The notes under the pieces: generated by a model
Seen by the model: only the letters and a program-made list of their open reading frames with translations
Told to the model about the DNA's origin: nothing
The model's database searches: none
In this document: positions 34,925 through 44,425 of the stretch, piece by piece
Numbering within the stretch: the first letter of the stretch is position 1
How the letters are laid out: each line of letters opens with the position of its first letter
Program-made: the position numbers and the translations under genes
Source of the DNA: Treponema pectinovorum
GTDB lineage: Bacteria > Spirochaetota > Spirochaetia > Treponematales > Treponemataceae
Direction: 5' to 3'
DNA length: 64,000 bases
NCBI RefSeq assembly: GCF_900497595.1
Contig: NZ_UFQO01000003.1
Coordinates: 125,532 to 189,531 of the forward strand

Positions 34925-36979
34925 ATGGCTTTTTACGATTCTTATGATGTTGCCGTTGTTGGTGGTGGGCATGCTGGAACAGAAGCAGCGCTTGCCTGTG
35001 CCAGAATGGGTTTAAAAACGATTCTGATAACTCAAACTATAGATTCAATCGCAAGATTGAGTTGCAATCCTTCTATTGGTGGGGTTGCCAAGGGAAACAT
35101 CGTTAGAGAAATCGATGCTTTGGGTGGAGAGATGGCAAAAATAATTGACCGCTCAATGATTCAATTTAGAATGCTCAATAAAAGCCGTGGACCTGCTGTA
35201 CAAGCACCTCGCTCGCAGGCAGATAAAATAACTTATGCAACGATAGCACGCCAAACTTTAGAAACCACAGAAAATCTCTACACTTTAATGGATACTGTGA
35301 TAGACATTTTGACAACCGCGTCAAATACGCCACTTCCTCCAAATAGCGACACTTTGGCAGAAAAAGGCTCTATTCCTGGCGAATTACGCTCAAATCTTTT
35401 AACACAAGCAGCAAAATCTGGAATGCGGCAAAAAGTTACCGCCGTTGTAACAGAGCGTGGAAGAATAATTCCTGTTCGTTCTGTGGTGCTTACAACTGGA
35501 ACTTTTTTAGGGGGAAGAATATTTATTGGCGAATACGATTCTCCTTGCGGAAGAATTGGCGAAGCCGGCGCGTTTGGTCTTACTCATTCATTAAACAGGC
35601 TGGGCTTTACAACTGGCAGGCTTAAAACAGGAACTCCTCCAAGAATTTTGCGACACACAGTTGATTTTTCAAAAGCAGAATTGCAGGAAGGCGACAAAGA
35701 AGTAATTCCTTTCAGTTTTGAAAACGAAAAAATCGACAGGCCTATGGTTCCCTGCTATTTGGTTTATACGAATTTAGAAACACATAAAATAATAAAAGAA
35801 AACATAAATCGCTCTCCGCTGTATTCAGGAAAGATAAGCGGAATCGGTCCAAGATATTGTCCTTCAATCGAAGACAAAGTTATGCGTTTTGAAGATAGGG
35901 AACGGCATCAGCTTTTTGTAGAACCAGAGAGCCTTTTTACCGATGAGATTTATTTGAACGGTTTAAGTTCAAGTTTACCGGAAGAAGTTCAGGATGCGTT
36001 TTTGCGAACGATTGAAGGATTTCAAAATTGCACTGTAACTCGACCAGGTTACGCCGTCGAATACGATTATGTTGAACCCACACAACTTTTTGCAAGTTTG
36101 GAAACAAAAAAGGTTGCAGGCCTTTTTAATGCAGGGCAGATAAACGGAACTTCTGGTTATGAAGAAGCGGCAGGGCAGGGGCTTGTGGCAGGAATAAATG
36201 CTGCTCTTTATGCAAAAGCGCACGAAAAGCTTTGCGGCCCTCTGGCTTGTTCAACGGCTGGAATGGGGCAAATGCCAGAAAGCATGGTTGAAGGTGGATT
36301 TCAGACCAAGCCGCAAATGAGCGAACAGGAAATAAAAATCTTTGCAGAAATTTCACAGCGGCAAACGTCTGCGCTTAATAGTGTAATTCAAAAAGCGCAA
36401 AAAGATGCTGGATATCAGAATTTTGATTCAATTCCGCAATGGACACCTTTAATTTTGGGGCGAGATGAAGCGTACATCGGTGTTCTGATTGACGATTTGG
36501 TAACTTTGGGAACAAAAGAGCCGTACAGAATGTTCACCGCACGCGCTGAATATCGCCTAAAACTTCGCCACGATAGTGCAGACAGAAGGCTTGCCGAAAA
36601 ATCGTATGAAGTAGGTTTAAAGACAAAAGAACAATTCGAATTGGTAAAAGCAAAATATTCACAGGTTGATGAAGCGGTTAGTTTTATGCTTAAAAAAGGC
36701 GATGAAAAAAATCCTGGCTTCGACGAAAAAATTTGGGAACTTGCAAAAGAAGATTTTAAGTACAAGTATTATATAGAAAAGCAGGATGCCCGCGTTTTAA
36801 AAATGCACAAAATGGAAAATCGAAAAATTCCTTTGGATTTTGATTATTCTTCAATTCCTGCATTAAGTTCAGAAAGTCGCTCAAAGCTCGAAAAAATTCG
36901 ACCTTTAACATTGGGGCAGGCTTCACGAATAAGCGGAATACGAAACAGTGATATAATGCTTTTAATGGTTTATCTTTGA
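34925..36979 (+). CDS. mnmG: tRNA uridine-5-carboxymethylaminomethyl modification enzyme MnmG
   Basis: FAD- and folate-dependent enzyme that acts with the GTPase MnmE on wobble uridine 34 of several tRNAs. The N-terminal FAD motif VVGGGHAGTEAA (10-21), RLSCNPSIGG, GPRYCPSIEDK and the C-terminal ISGIRNSDI all match the family. The protein has 684 residues, about 55 more than E. coli MnmG. Most of the excess is a polar insert at about 131-168 between VIDIL and VTAVVTERG. The frame is open from 34883, but family alignment and the -10 box fix the start at 34925; no ribosome-binding site is present. It converges on the next gene with a 3-bp gap. Confidence 0.96.
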   Translation: MAFYDSYDVAVVGGGHAGTEAALACARMGLKTILITQTIDSIARLSCNPSIGGVAKGNIVREIDALGGEMAKIIDRSMIQFRMLNKSRGPAVQAPRSQADKITYATIARQTLETTENLYTLMDTVIDILTTASNTPLPPNSDTLAEKGSIPGELRSNLLTQAAKSGMRQKVTAVVTERGRIIPVRSVVLTTGTFLGGRIFIGEYDSPCGRIGEAGAFGLTHSLNRLGFTTGRLKTGTPPRILRHTVDFSKAELQEGDKEVIPFSFENEKIDRPMVPCYLVYTNLETHKIIKENINRSPLYSGKISGIGPRYCPSIEDKVMRFEDRERHQLFVEPESLFTDEIYLNGLSSSLPEEVQDAFLRTIEGFQNCTVTRPGYAVEYDYVEPTQLFASLETKKVAGLFNAGQINGTSGYEEAAGQGLVAGINAALYAKAHEKLCGPLACSTAGMGQMPESMVEGGFQTKPQMSEQEIKIFAEISQRQTSALNSVIQKAQKDAGYQNFDSIPQWTPLILGRDEAYIGVLIDDLVTLGTKEPYRMFTARAEYRLKLRHDSADRRLAEKSYEVGLKTKEQFELVKAKYSQVDEAVSFMLKKGDEKNPGFDEKIWELAKEDFKYKYYIEKQDARVLKMHKMENRKIPLDFDYSSIPALSSESRSKLEKIRPLTLGQASRISGIRNSDIMLLMVYL

Positions 36980-36982
36980 TAT

Positions 36983-37879
36983 TTAGTTTATTAAGGTTTC
37001 AACTTCTTCTTTCGAAAACAAATCTGTATTGCAAAGCGCAGAGGCAAATTGGCTTATAGACTGGTTAAAAATCAGCATGCTTTCGCTTGCGAGCGTTACT
37101 TTTGAACCTGCCTCTTTCATAATGCGTATGTATTCTGCTTTCTTTTGCATTGTAGAATTTCCATTTGCTGTATCAGGATTTGGAGTTACAACGGTCGATA
37201 TAGAATTTTTATTCATAAAATTTAATATGTCTTTATCTCTTGCTGCTTTTTCACCATTTATGATTACAGATGGAACAAAAGAAAGAAGAAGTTTTTTAAA
37301 TTCGTCAGAAGATTTTGCGCAGGCAACATCTATTTCTGAATTGATTCCTTTTTCTTTTGCCATTTTTATAAAAGCAGTGAATTTTTGTGGCATCGAAAGC
37401 AAATTCTTTCCATAAAGATATACATCGCTAAAAACATTACTCGTTAGAAGATACGCTGCCGTTTCCATTGTATTTTCTTTGATATTATCCGTATCGATAG
37501 AGAGAATTGGTTTTAATTTTATCTGTCCAGCATATTTTTTTTTGACATTTTCTATTAAGGCGATAAAAACTTCTGGAGTTTTGCAAACATCTAAAAGGTC
37601 ATAATTTATAGTGCCGTATAACTCTTGAACATTGTCCGCAATCGCTTCTGTAAGAGAAAGTGCCATCAACTTTTGAACATCCGACTCAGAAGCCGTGCGT
37701 AAAATCGTGTAATCTTTTACTTGTGCACGCAATTCTTTTTTTACAAATGAGCCGTCTTCAGGAAAATCTGGCACATAAAATCCTGCCCAAGTTACATAGG
37801 AAGAATAGCGCATTCCAAGGTCGAGATTGTTGTGAGAGTCTTTTTTCGGAAGTTTTATAAAATCTGCAACGGTCGTCAT
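36983..37879 (-). CDS. Adenosine-deaminase-like protein without metal ligands (probable pseudoenzyme)
   Basis: A 298-residue protein that aligns along its length with the adenosine deaminase gene just upstream. The start FIKLPKKDSHNNLDLG corresponds to SIPKAELHIHIEA, with H-N-N (16-18) instead of the metal-binding H-x-H. VIINGEKAARDK corresponds to RIGHGISAIKDE, so the catalytic His is gone. VTLASESMLIFN corresponds to VTLNTDDPLFFD, so both Asp are lost. No HAGE motif is found. It cannot be a normal zinc deaminase and may be a regulatory or binding partner. Its ATG overlaps the TGA of the deaminase (ATGA), which indicates translational coupling; a longer frame reaches 37897. Confidence 0.75.
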   Translation of the reverse strand: MTTVADFIKLPKKDSHNNLDLGMRYSSYVTWAGFYVPDFPEDGSFVKKELRAQVKDYTILRTASESDVQKLMALSLTEAIADNVQELYGTINYDLLDVCKTPEVFIALIENVKKKYAGQIKLKPILSIDTDNIKENTMETAAYLLTSNVFSDVYLYGKNLLSMPQKFTAFIKMAKEKGINSEIDVACAKSSDEFKKLLLSFVPSVIINGEKAARDKDILNFMNKNSISTVVTPNPDTANGNSTMQKKAEYIRIMKEAGSKVTLASESMLIFNQSISQFASALCNTDLFSKEEVETLIN

Positions 37880-38901
37880 TTTGTGTAATTTTTCCAAGCA
37901 TTTTCTACCGCTGCAAAAGCGATATTTTTTTCATCGTCGCTCAAAAACGAAGCTTTAAAGCTGTTTAAGATAACCTGCTTTAATTCATCGTCCGTAAAAT
38001 TCATCTCTTTTTTTAAATTCCAATATTCATCTAAAAGTTCTACATCAAAAAATAGAGGATCGTCTGTGTTTAGAGTTACAAGCATTCCGCGGTCAAAAAA
38101 AGTTCTGAATGGGTGCGACTTTAAATCTTTTACATATTTTTTTGTAAACACATTGCTTGTTGGTGCAAGTTCAAATGGAATCTGTTTTTCTGCACAGTAT
38201 TCCATCAGTTTTTCGTCTTTGATTGCAGAAATTCCATGCCCAATCCGCTGCGAATGGCAGATATTTAGAGCATCCCAAATTGAAGAAGAATCTTGATCTT
38301 CGCCTGCGTGAGCTACAGCATGCATTCCAAGCGACAGCGCTTCTTCAAAAACACAACCAAACTCTCTTGCAGGGCCTTTTGATTCAGCACCACCAAGTCC
38401 AATTCCAATAAAGCCGTTAAACGGAGTTTTTATGAACATTTTGAGGTTATTTTCCGCATTTTTTGGACCAAAAGTTCTGCTCACATCACCCAAAAGATAG
38501 ACCGTTATGCCTGTTTCCTCTTTGATTTTTTTTATGTTAGATTCAAAAATTTGAGCCATTTTTTCGTAGTCAAAACCTTTTTTTATAAAAGCAGAAGGGG
38601 CAAAAAAAGCTTCGCAGTGTGTTATTCCGTTTCTAACAAGATAACTTTTTAAATCTTCAAAAACCAGATTAAAATCGTCTTCTTCGGTAAATAAATCTTG
38701 GATTGCTAAAAAGGCGGCAATAAATCCGTTTAAATCAGAATACGAAAAAAGTTCTTTCATTGCTTCGTCAGAAAAAGCGGTTCCATTCTTTTTGAGATAG
38801 AGTTTTTTTATAGATTTTTTGCTTATCACCGCTTCAATGTGAATGTGCAGTTCAGCCTTTGGAATGCTTTTATAAAACGAATAAAATTCTGACTTTCTCA
38901 T
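37876..38901 (-). CDS. add: Adenosine deaminase
   Basis: Zinc enzyme of purine salvage that deaminates adenosine (or a related aminopurine) to inosine. The protein has 341 residues. Every catalytic motif is present: H19-x-H21 (KAELHIHIE), HAGE at 198-201, RIGHG with H222, and NTDDP with D280 and D281. It forms a coupled pair with the degenerate paralogue downstream (4-base overlap). Members of this family also include adenine and N6-modified-adenine deaminases; substrate choice cannot be settled here. Confidence 0.9.
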   Translation of the reverse strand: MRKSEFYSFYKSIPKAELHIHIEAVISKKSIKKLYLKKNGTAFSDEAMKELFSYSDLNGFIAAFLAIQDLFTEEDDFNLVFEDLKSYLVRNGITHCEAFFAPSAFIKKGFDYEKMAQIFESNIKKIKEETGITVYLLGDVSRTFGPKNAENNLKMFIKTPFNGFIGIGLGGAESKGPAREFGCVFEEALSLGMHAVAHAGEDQDSSSIWDALNICHSQRIGHGISAIKDEKLMEYCAEKQIPFELAPTSNVFTKKYVKDLKSHPFRTFFDRGMLVTLNTDDPLFFDVELLDEYWNLKKEMNFTDDELKQVILNSFKASFLSDDEKNIAFAAVENAWKNYTK

Positions 38902-38961
38902 CTATTTTCCTTTTTTTATTACCAAAGTTGCTTAATGCCTTATATTTTCGGCATAAAAGTC

Positions 38962-40764
38962 TTAAATCTTTAAGTTGCTTTCTAATTCTTCAACAATCTT
39001 TGCAAAAGTATCTAGAGCATCTTGAACTGGTTCTGTAGACGACATATCCACTCCTGCAATTTTTAAACTTTCAAGCGGATAGCGACTTCCGCCAGATTTT
39101 AAAAATTTAAAATAATCTTCGCGTTCTTTTTCTCCACCTTGTGTAACACGCTTTACAAGTGCCAATGCCGCGGATATCCCTGTAGCATATTTGTAAACGT
39201 AAAAAGCATTATAAAAATGAGGAATCCTAAGACCTTCCATGTCGCTTTCTTCTTCAAAAACCATCTCGCTGCCAAAATATTGCTCTAAAAGTTTTTGATA
39301 CATTTTTCTGAGCAGGTTTGCATTCAACGGAATTCCATCTTCGACCGATTTGTGTGCTTTTAACTCAAATTCTGCAAACATTGTTTGTCTATGTAAAGTT
39401 GCAATTATATCGTCCGAGCGCATTGCCAAAAGATAGATTTTCATTTCTTTAGACTGTGCATTTTTTAAAAGATACTGGAATAAGAGTTCTTCATTAAAGG
39501 TTGAGGCAACTTCTGCTTCAAAAATCGTGTAGTCGTAGCATAAGAACGGATTATTCGTTTTTGAATAATGAGAATGCATCGAGTGTCCGCCTTCGTGTGC
39601 CATCGTAAAAACATCTCTAATCGCATCGTCCTTATAATTTAAAAGAATGTACGGATAACCTGTGTATGCTCCTGAACTGAATGCTCCAGAGCGTTTGCCT
39701 TTGTTTTCGTAACGGTCTACCCAACCGTTTAAAAGGCCGTTGCAAAGCGTGTCTGTGTATTCATTTCCTAATGGCGACATAGCGTTTCTGCAAAGTTCCA
39801 CTGCCTGTTCGTAAGAGGTTTTTGTTATCATATCCTTTACGAGAGGTACATAAACGTCGTAGTGGCGCAATTCTTTTAAGCCTAAAACTTTTTTCCTGAG
39901 CGAATAATAGCGGTGTAAAACAGGCAAGTTTTTGTGTACAGTTTCTATTAGATTGAGATATACGCTCTTGTCGACCTTGTTTGAATAAAGGCTTGCTTCT
40001 AAGCTTGAAGAAAATCCCCTTGCACGAGAGTAAAAAACATCGGAATTTATGCTTCCTGCATATAAAGATGCGAGCACATTTTGATGTTCAATAAAGGTTT
40101 TATAGAATTTTTTATATGCGTCTTTTCTGACAGCCCTTTCTTCGTTTCTTATCAATACTGAAAAAGTAGATTGAGTTAATTCAACTTCTTTTTTGCCGTC
40201 GTTTACGTTTCCAAATTTTAAATCTACGTTTTCTAAAAGGCTGAATGCGTTTGAAGGCGTTTGCAATGCTTCTGAAGAAAGCGATAAAATTCTCTCTTCT
40301 TTTTCGCTCAAAGTGTAAGGTTTTTCGTGCAACGCTTTTTCAATAAATACCTTGTAATCTTTAAAATCGCTTCTCTTACACCATTCGTTTATTTTATTAT
40401 CTGGAATTGACATCAATTCTGGCGAAAAAAATGAAGTTTCCGCGCTTACCTTTGCGTAAGCCATCATCGCTCTGCCTTCTCTGTCTTGTGCGATGTGGTC
40501 GCTTTCGTCTGCGGTATGCTGGAGACTTGCATAGCAATAGACTTTTTCGAGAGTTTTGTGCAATTCTTCGTAGGCTTTTAGTGCTTGCAAAAGAGATTCT
40601 GGAGAATCCTTTAGGTGCGATTTAAAAGATGTAAATTTATTGGTGAGGGAATCAATCGTTTTTAGATCTTGTTCCCAATCGTCGTCGGTTTTATAGAGTG
40701 TCGAAAGATTCCATTTATCGTTTGCAGGAACTTCGCTTCTGTTCGGAATTGTTTTTTTTGCCAT
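38962..40764 (-). CDS. pepF: Oligoendopeptidase F (M3 metallopeptidase)
   Basis: Cytoplasmic zinc peptidase that cuts short peptides, 600 residues, full length for PepF. The zinc motif is FTMAHEGGHSMHSH, and the third ligand lies in IFEAEVASTFNEE. The N-terminal helical domain has the typical WNLSTLYKTDDDWEQ opening. The frame is open to 40857, but the Met at 40764 (MAKKTIPNRSEV) fits the family start. TATAAT on the minus strand lies nine bases before it with no ribosome-binding site, so the mRNA is probably leaderless. It is divergent from the SH3 lipoprotein gene. Confidence 0.95.
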   Translation of the reverse strand: MAKKTIPNRSEVPANDKWNLSTLYKTDDDWEQDLKTIDSLTNKFTSFKSHLKDSPESLLQALKAYEELHKTLEKVYCYASLQHTADESDHIAQDREGRAMMAYAKVSAETSFFSPELMSIPDNKINEWCKRSDFKDYKVFIEKALHEKPYTLSEKEERILSLSSEALQTPSNAFSLLENVDLKFGNVNDGKKEVELTQSTFSVLIRNEERAVRKDAYKKFYKTFIEHQNVLASLYAGSINSDVFYSRARGFSSSLEASLYSNKVDKSVYLNLIETVHKNLPVLHRYYSLRKKVLGLKELRHYDVYVPLVKDMITKTSYEQAVELCRNAMSPLGNEYTDTLCNGLLNGWVDRYENKGKRSGAFSSGAYTGYPYILLNYKDDAIRDVFTMAHEGGHSMHSHYSKTNNPFLCYDYTIFEAEVASTFNEELLFQYLLKNAQSKEMKIYLLAMRSDDIIATLHRQTMFAEFELKAHKSVEDGIPLNANLLRKMYQKLLEQYFGSEMVFEEESDMEGLRIPHFYNAFYVYKYATGISAALALVKRVTQGGEKEREDYFKFLKSGGSRYPLESLKIAGVDMSSTEPVQDALDTFAKIVEELESNLKI

Positions 40765-40773
40765 ATCGTATAG

Positions 40774-40779
40774 ATTATA
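40774..40779 (-). promoter_or_regulatory. -10 box of pepF
   Basis: TATAAT on the minus strand, nine bases before the ATG at 40764. No good -35 box is seen at the right distance. Confidence 0.5.
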
Positions 40780-40840
40780 ACGCAAGGCTTTTTTGAATTC
40801 CACAAATACTTTTGTTGCAAGATTTATAAAATGGCGCTCG

Positions 40841-40870
40841 ATGACATATAAATACAAAATTTGATATACT
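40841..40870 (+). promoter_or_regulatory. Promoter of the SH3 lipoprotein gene, leaderless arrangement
   Basis: ATGACA at 40841-40846, 18 bases, TATACT at 40865-40870, then eight bases to the ATG at 40879. Confidence 0.55.
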
Positions 40871-40878
40871 TTTTTGAT

Positions 40879-42378
40879 ATGAATAAAAAAACATTTCCGA
40901 TAATCCTTTCATTTTTTTTATGTATACTGCTTTGTTCTTGTGGCTCGCTTGGTTATTCGCTTGTATTGTGGAACAACAGTGAAGCAGGCGTTAGCGAAGG
41001 GCAGATTGTAAAAGTCTATGTAAAATCGAACATCTCGCAATCTTATATAATTTCTTTGCCAGAAAGCAAACAAAAGATTGAAATTCCACTTTGGCAAATT
41101 TCTGAACCTCAAGGAAAAAGAAAAACTTTGGACTTGGCCAATTCTTACAAAGAATACGAGCACACTTATGCAAGCGTAAAATTAGATGGTCTTCCGATTC
41201 GCCTTGAACCTGTAAATACAGCAAAGCAAGTTTACAGATTGCGAAAAGATGAAATTATCCGCATCCTTTACAAAGGCAACGGTCAGTCTGTTACAAACGG
41301 CAAAGGAAATTTAAACGGAGAATGGCTTAGGGTTCTTACGAGCAGTGGAACTTTTGGTTGGTGTTTTTCTTACAATTTAAATTTGTTCGAGAGAACAGGA
41401 CAAAAACTTGAAAATTCAAGCGAGGGCGAAATTCAAGAGCTTGACGAAGCGATAAAAGATGCACTTTTAAAACGATGGTATCCAGAATATTTCCAGCAGA
41501 TGATAAAAACTGGGCGCTTTGACTTGGAAAAAATCAGTGCAAATTATGGCTTTTTCTTTGGACTTCAAAACGAAGATGAAAACGAAGATGAAGATGAAAC
41601 TTCGGTTGAAGAAAATTTTGACATGCAGATTCCTGATTCAGAATACGCAGGCGAACAGGAAAATCCTGAATTCGCTGTAGAAATCCAAAACGAGAACGAA
41701 ATCGATTCTGAAAATCAAATTAAAGACGCTGAACCAAATCTTAACAATTTCATGTTTGACGAAAACGCAGAAAAAACTGCAAGAATTTTAACTTCCGATT
41801 TAAATAAAGAATGGACTTATAAAAAAATAAATGCTGGTTCCGACGGAGCGTATGCTCTAGGTGAAAATCAAGTTTATATAACTTTAAAAGGCAAGAATTT
41901 TATGGCAGTTCAATATATGGACAGCGATGGCAAAATGAAAAGCGAAAATTTTGTCGCTTTGAATATGGATTTTAAAGAAGTTATAAAAAAAGAAACGGAG
42001 CGCAGAAATTCCCTAATTCAATCTTTTGTTCAAGACGGACCAATTTATCGAAGTTCAAATTACGGAACTTTGATTTTTAAAGATGGTGGCAACGCTGTCT
42101 GGCGAAATTTTAGACTTTTGGTTCCATCTGTAATATCCGCTTCTGCACGAGAAAATATAAAAGTCACTTGCGAATACTATCTTTCTCCGTCACTTCAAAA
42201 AGAATTTGACGGTATTCTAACTTTTAAGTTTGAAGGCAGTTCAGAAAAAGTTAATTTCTTCTATAAAAAAGACAGTTCAGGCGTACGTTTAGAAGACGCA
42301 AAACGGGCTACTTTCAAAGGAAATTTAGTAACTGCAAGAAGTTCAAGCCCTCTTGTCATGTATTTTACTGTAAGGTGA
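40879..42378 (+). CDS. SH3-domain lipoprotein
   Basis: A 499-residue predicted lipoprotein. The signal peptide covers residues 1-20 and the lipobox reads LCSC with the lipidated Cys at 21. A bacterial SH3 segment lies at about 95-180 (LDGLPIRLEPVNTAKQVYRL, then GEWLRVLTSSGTFGWCFSYNL). Next comes a very acidic linker (NEDENEDEDE and following, about 230-280), then a C-terminal beta-rich domain of unknown type. SH3b domains often bind peptidoglycan, so attachment near the cell wall is likely. The last domain is not recognised. It lies 15 bp upstream of the ABC-F gene. Confidence 0.8.
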   Translation: MNKKTFPIILSFFLCILLCSCGSLGYSLVLWNNSEAGVSEGQIVKVYVKSNISQSYIISLPESKQKIEIPLWQISEPQGKRKTLDLANSYKEYEHTYASVKLDGLPIRLEPVNTAKQVYRLRKDEIIRILYKGNGQSVTNGKGNLNGEWLRVLTSSGTFGWCFSYNLNLFERTGQKLENSSEGEIQELDEAIKDALLKRWYPEYFQQMIKTGRFDLEKISANYGFFFGLQNEDENEDEDETSVEENFDMQIPDSEYAGEQENPEFAVEIQNENEIDSENQIKDAEPNLNNFMFDENAEKTARILTSDLNKEWTYKKINAGSDGAYALGENQVYITLKGKNFMAVQYMDSDGKMKSENFVALNMDFKEVIKKETERRNSLIQSFVQDGPIYRSSNYGTLIFKDGGNAVWRNFRLLVPSVISASARENIKVTCEYYLSPSLQKEFDGILTFKFEGSSEKVNFFYKKDSSGVRLEDAKRATFKGNLVTARSSSPLVMYFTVR

Positions 42379-42393
42379 TCCAAGGCGGTTAAA

Positions 42394-44364
42394 ATGGCAT
42401 TTGTTCAATTTTCGCAAGTTTCTTTATCATTTGGCGAGCGCGATATTCTAAAAAATGTTTCTGTAAATTTATCTACAGGTTCAAAAGTTGCACTTACGGG
42501 AGCAAATGGGGCAGGAAAATCAACTTTAATAAAATTGATGGCAGGTCTTATCCAAGCCGATGAAGGAAAAAGGGTTGCCCAAAAAGGCACCAGAATCGCT
42601 TATCTTCCGCAGAGTGGACTTACTCATCACGGTTGCACTTTGCGCGAAGAAGCGGACAAATCCTTTGATTTTGGTTATCAGTTGCGAAAAGAATTAGATG
42701 AAATTGGCGAAAAATTAAAAAATGGAGAGGGAAACGAAAAAGTTTTGCTCCAACGCCACGATGAAATTTTTTCTGAGCTTGAAAATTCGCTTTGGAACAG
42801 GCGCTCTGTAATTGCAGAACAGGTTTTAACAGGGCTTGGTTTTGAACAAAAAGACTTAGGCAGAAAGTGCGATGAGTTTTCTGGCGGCTGGCAGATGAGA
42901 ATTGCTTTGGCAAAAGCGCTCATGGTAAATCCCGACATACTTTTGCTCGACGAACCGACAAACTATCTGGATATAGAAGCGCGCGAATGGCTTGAAAAAT
43001 TTTTGAATAATTATAAAGGCGGATTTTTGCTTGTAAGCCATGACAGATATTTTCTTGATCACACAATAAATGAAGTTTATGAACTTTTTAATGGAGATTT
43101 AAAAAGGTATCCAGGAAATTTTAGTCACTACGAAAAAGTGAGAAAAGTTGAACTTGAAACTTTGATGAAAGAATATGATAAACAACAAGAAGAAATAGCT
43201 CATCTTCAAGAATTTATAGATAGATTTGGAGCAAAAGCAACAAAAGCGGCTCAAGCACAAGAAAGACAAAAGATGCTTGAGCGAATTTTAGAAAATAAAA
43301 TCGAAATTCCAGAAAGTTTAAAAAAGATTCATTTTAAATTTCCTCCGGCACCACATTCAGGAAGGCTCGTTGTAACTTTAACAGGAATTACAAAATCGTA
43401 TGACGGCACAAAAAAAGTTTTGGACAACTTGGATTTGGTTTTAGAAAATTCCGAAAGGCTCGTTGTTGCAGGCCACAACGGAGCAGGAAAATCGACCCTT
43501 TTAAGAATCTTAGCAGGTGTTGATCGCGATTTTGAAGGCGAAATAAAACTTGGTTCTGGCGTGAGCATTGGCTATTTTAGCCAGGATAATGCAGAGACAT
43601 TAAAAGGCAGTGCTTCCGTTTTAGAAACGATAGAAAGCGAAGCTCCGTTAGAACTCATCCCAAAAATTCGCGATATGCTTGGGGCGTTTTTGTTTAGAGG
43701 CGACGATGTTTACAAAAGTCTGGATGTGCTTTCTGGTGGCGAAAAATCGAGAGTTGCGCTTTTAAAACTTTTGCTTAAACCTGTAAATTTTTTGATTTTA
43801 GACGAACCGACAAACCATCTGGATATGCATTCAAAGGATGTTTTGCTGGATGCTCTAAAAGATTTTGGCGGAACTGTAATTTTTGTAAGCCACGACCGAG
43901 GTTTTATCGAAGAACTTTCTACGCGAGTTCTGGAATTGAAGCCCGCAAAATACAGGCTTTTTTCTGGCGACTATCGCTACTATATGGAAAGGCTTGAACG
44001 CGAAGCGAACGGCGAATTTATAGAGAGCGAAAATCAAAAACAACAAAAAGATATTCAAACTCAAAAAAACGATTTGGATAAAGAAACAAAGTCTGCTTCA
44101 AAATTGAATTGGGAAGAACAAAAAAAACTCAGCGCAGAAAAGCGAAAACTCGAAAAAAAAGTAAAAAATCTTGAAGAGCAGATACTCGCTACAGAAGAAG
44201 AAAAATCGAAATTTGAAAACGAAATGGCGCGTCCAGAAGTTTATTCAAACGGCGAGAAAGCAAAATCCGTTCAGAAAAAAATAGAAGACCTTGCCACTCA
44301 GTTGGAAGAATTGAATTTGCAGTGGATGGACGAAGCCGAAAAACTTGAAAATTTTGGCAAGTAA
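42394..44364 (+). CDS. ABC-F family ATPase
   Basis: Soluble ribosome-associated ATPase of 656 residues with two ABC domains and no membrane helices. Walker A motifs are GANGAGKST (36-44) and GHNGAGKST (near 365). The signatures are FSGGWQMRIALAKAL and LSGGEKSRVALLKL, each followed by a Walker B ending in DEPTNYLD or DEPTNHLD. The linker between the domains has the usual charged helical arm, and a coiled coil fills about 550-650, as in Uup/YheS-type members. These proteins act on stalled ribosomes; some confer antibiotic resistance, but nothing here points to that. Confidence 0.93.
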   Translation: MAFVQFSQVSLSFGERDILKNVSVNLSTGSKVALTGANGAGKSTLIKLMAGLIQADEGKRVAQKGTRIAYLPQSGLTHHGCTLREEADKSFDFGYQLRKELDEIGEKLKNGEGNEKVLLQRHDEIFSELENSLWNRRSVIAEQVLTGLGFEQKDLGRKCDEFSGGWQMRIALAKALMVNPDILLLDEPTNYLDIEAREWLEKFLNNYKGGFLLVSHDRYFLDHTINEVYELFNGDLKRYPGNFSHYEKVRKVELETLMKEYDKQQEEIAHLQEFIDRFGAKATKAAQAQERQKMLERILENKIEIPESLKKIHFKFPPAPHSGRLVVTLTGITKSYDGTKKVLDNLDLVLENSERLVVAGHNGAGKSTLLRILAGVDRDFEGEIKLGSGVSIGYFSQDNAETLKGSASVLETIESEAPLELIPKIRDMLGAFLFRGDDVYKSLDVLSGGEKSRVALLKLLLKPVNFLILDEPTNHLDMHSKDVLLDALKDFGGTVIFVSHDRGFIEELSTRVLELKPAKYRLFSGDYRYYMERLEREANGEFIESENQKQQKDIQTQKNDLDKETKSASKLNWEEQKKLSAEKRKLEKKVKNLEEQILATEEEKSKFENEMARPEVYSNGEKAKSVQKKIEDLATQLEELNLQWMDEAEKLENFGK

Positions 44365-44425
44365 TTTTATTTCAATTTGTAAAATGCACAACAGAACGAA
44401 CGCAAATACACTGTTTTATACGGAA

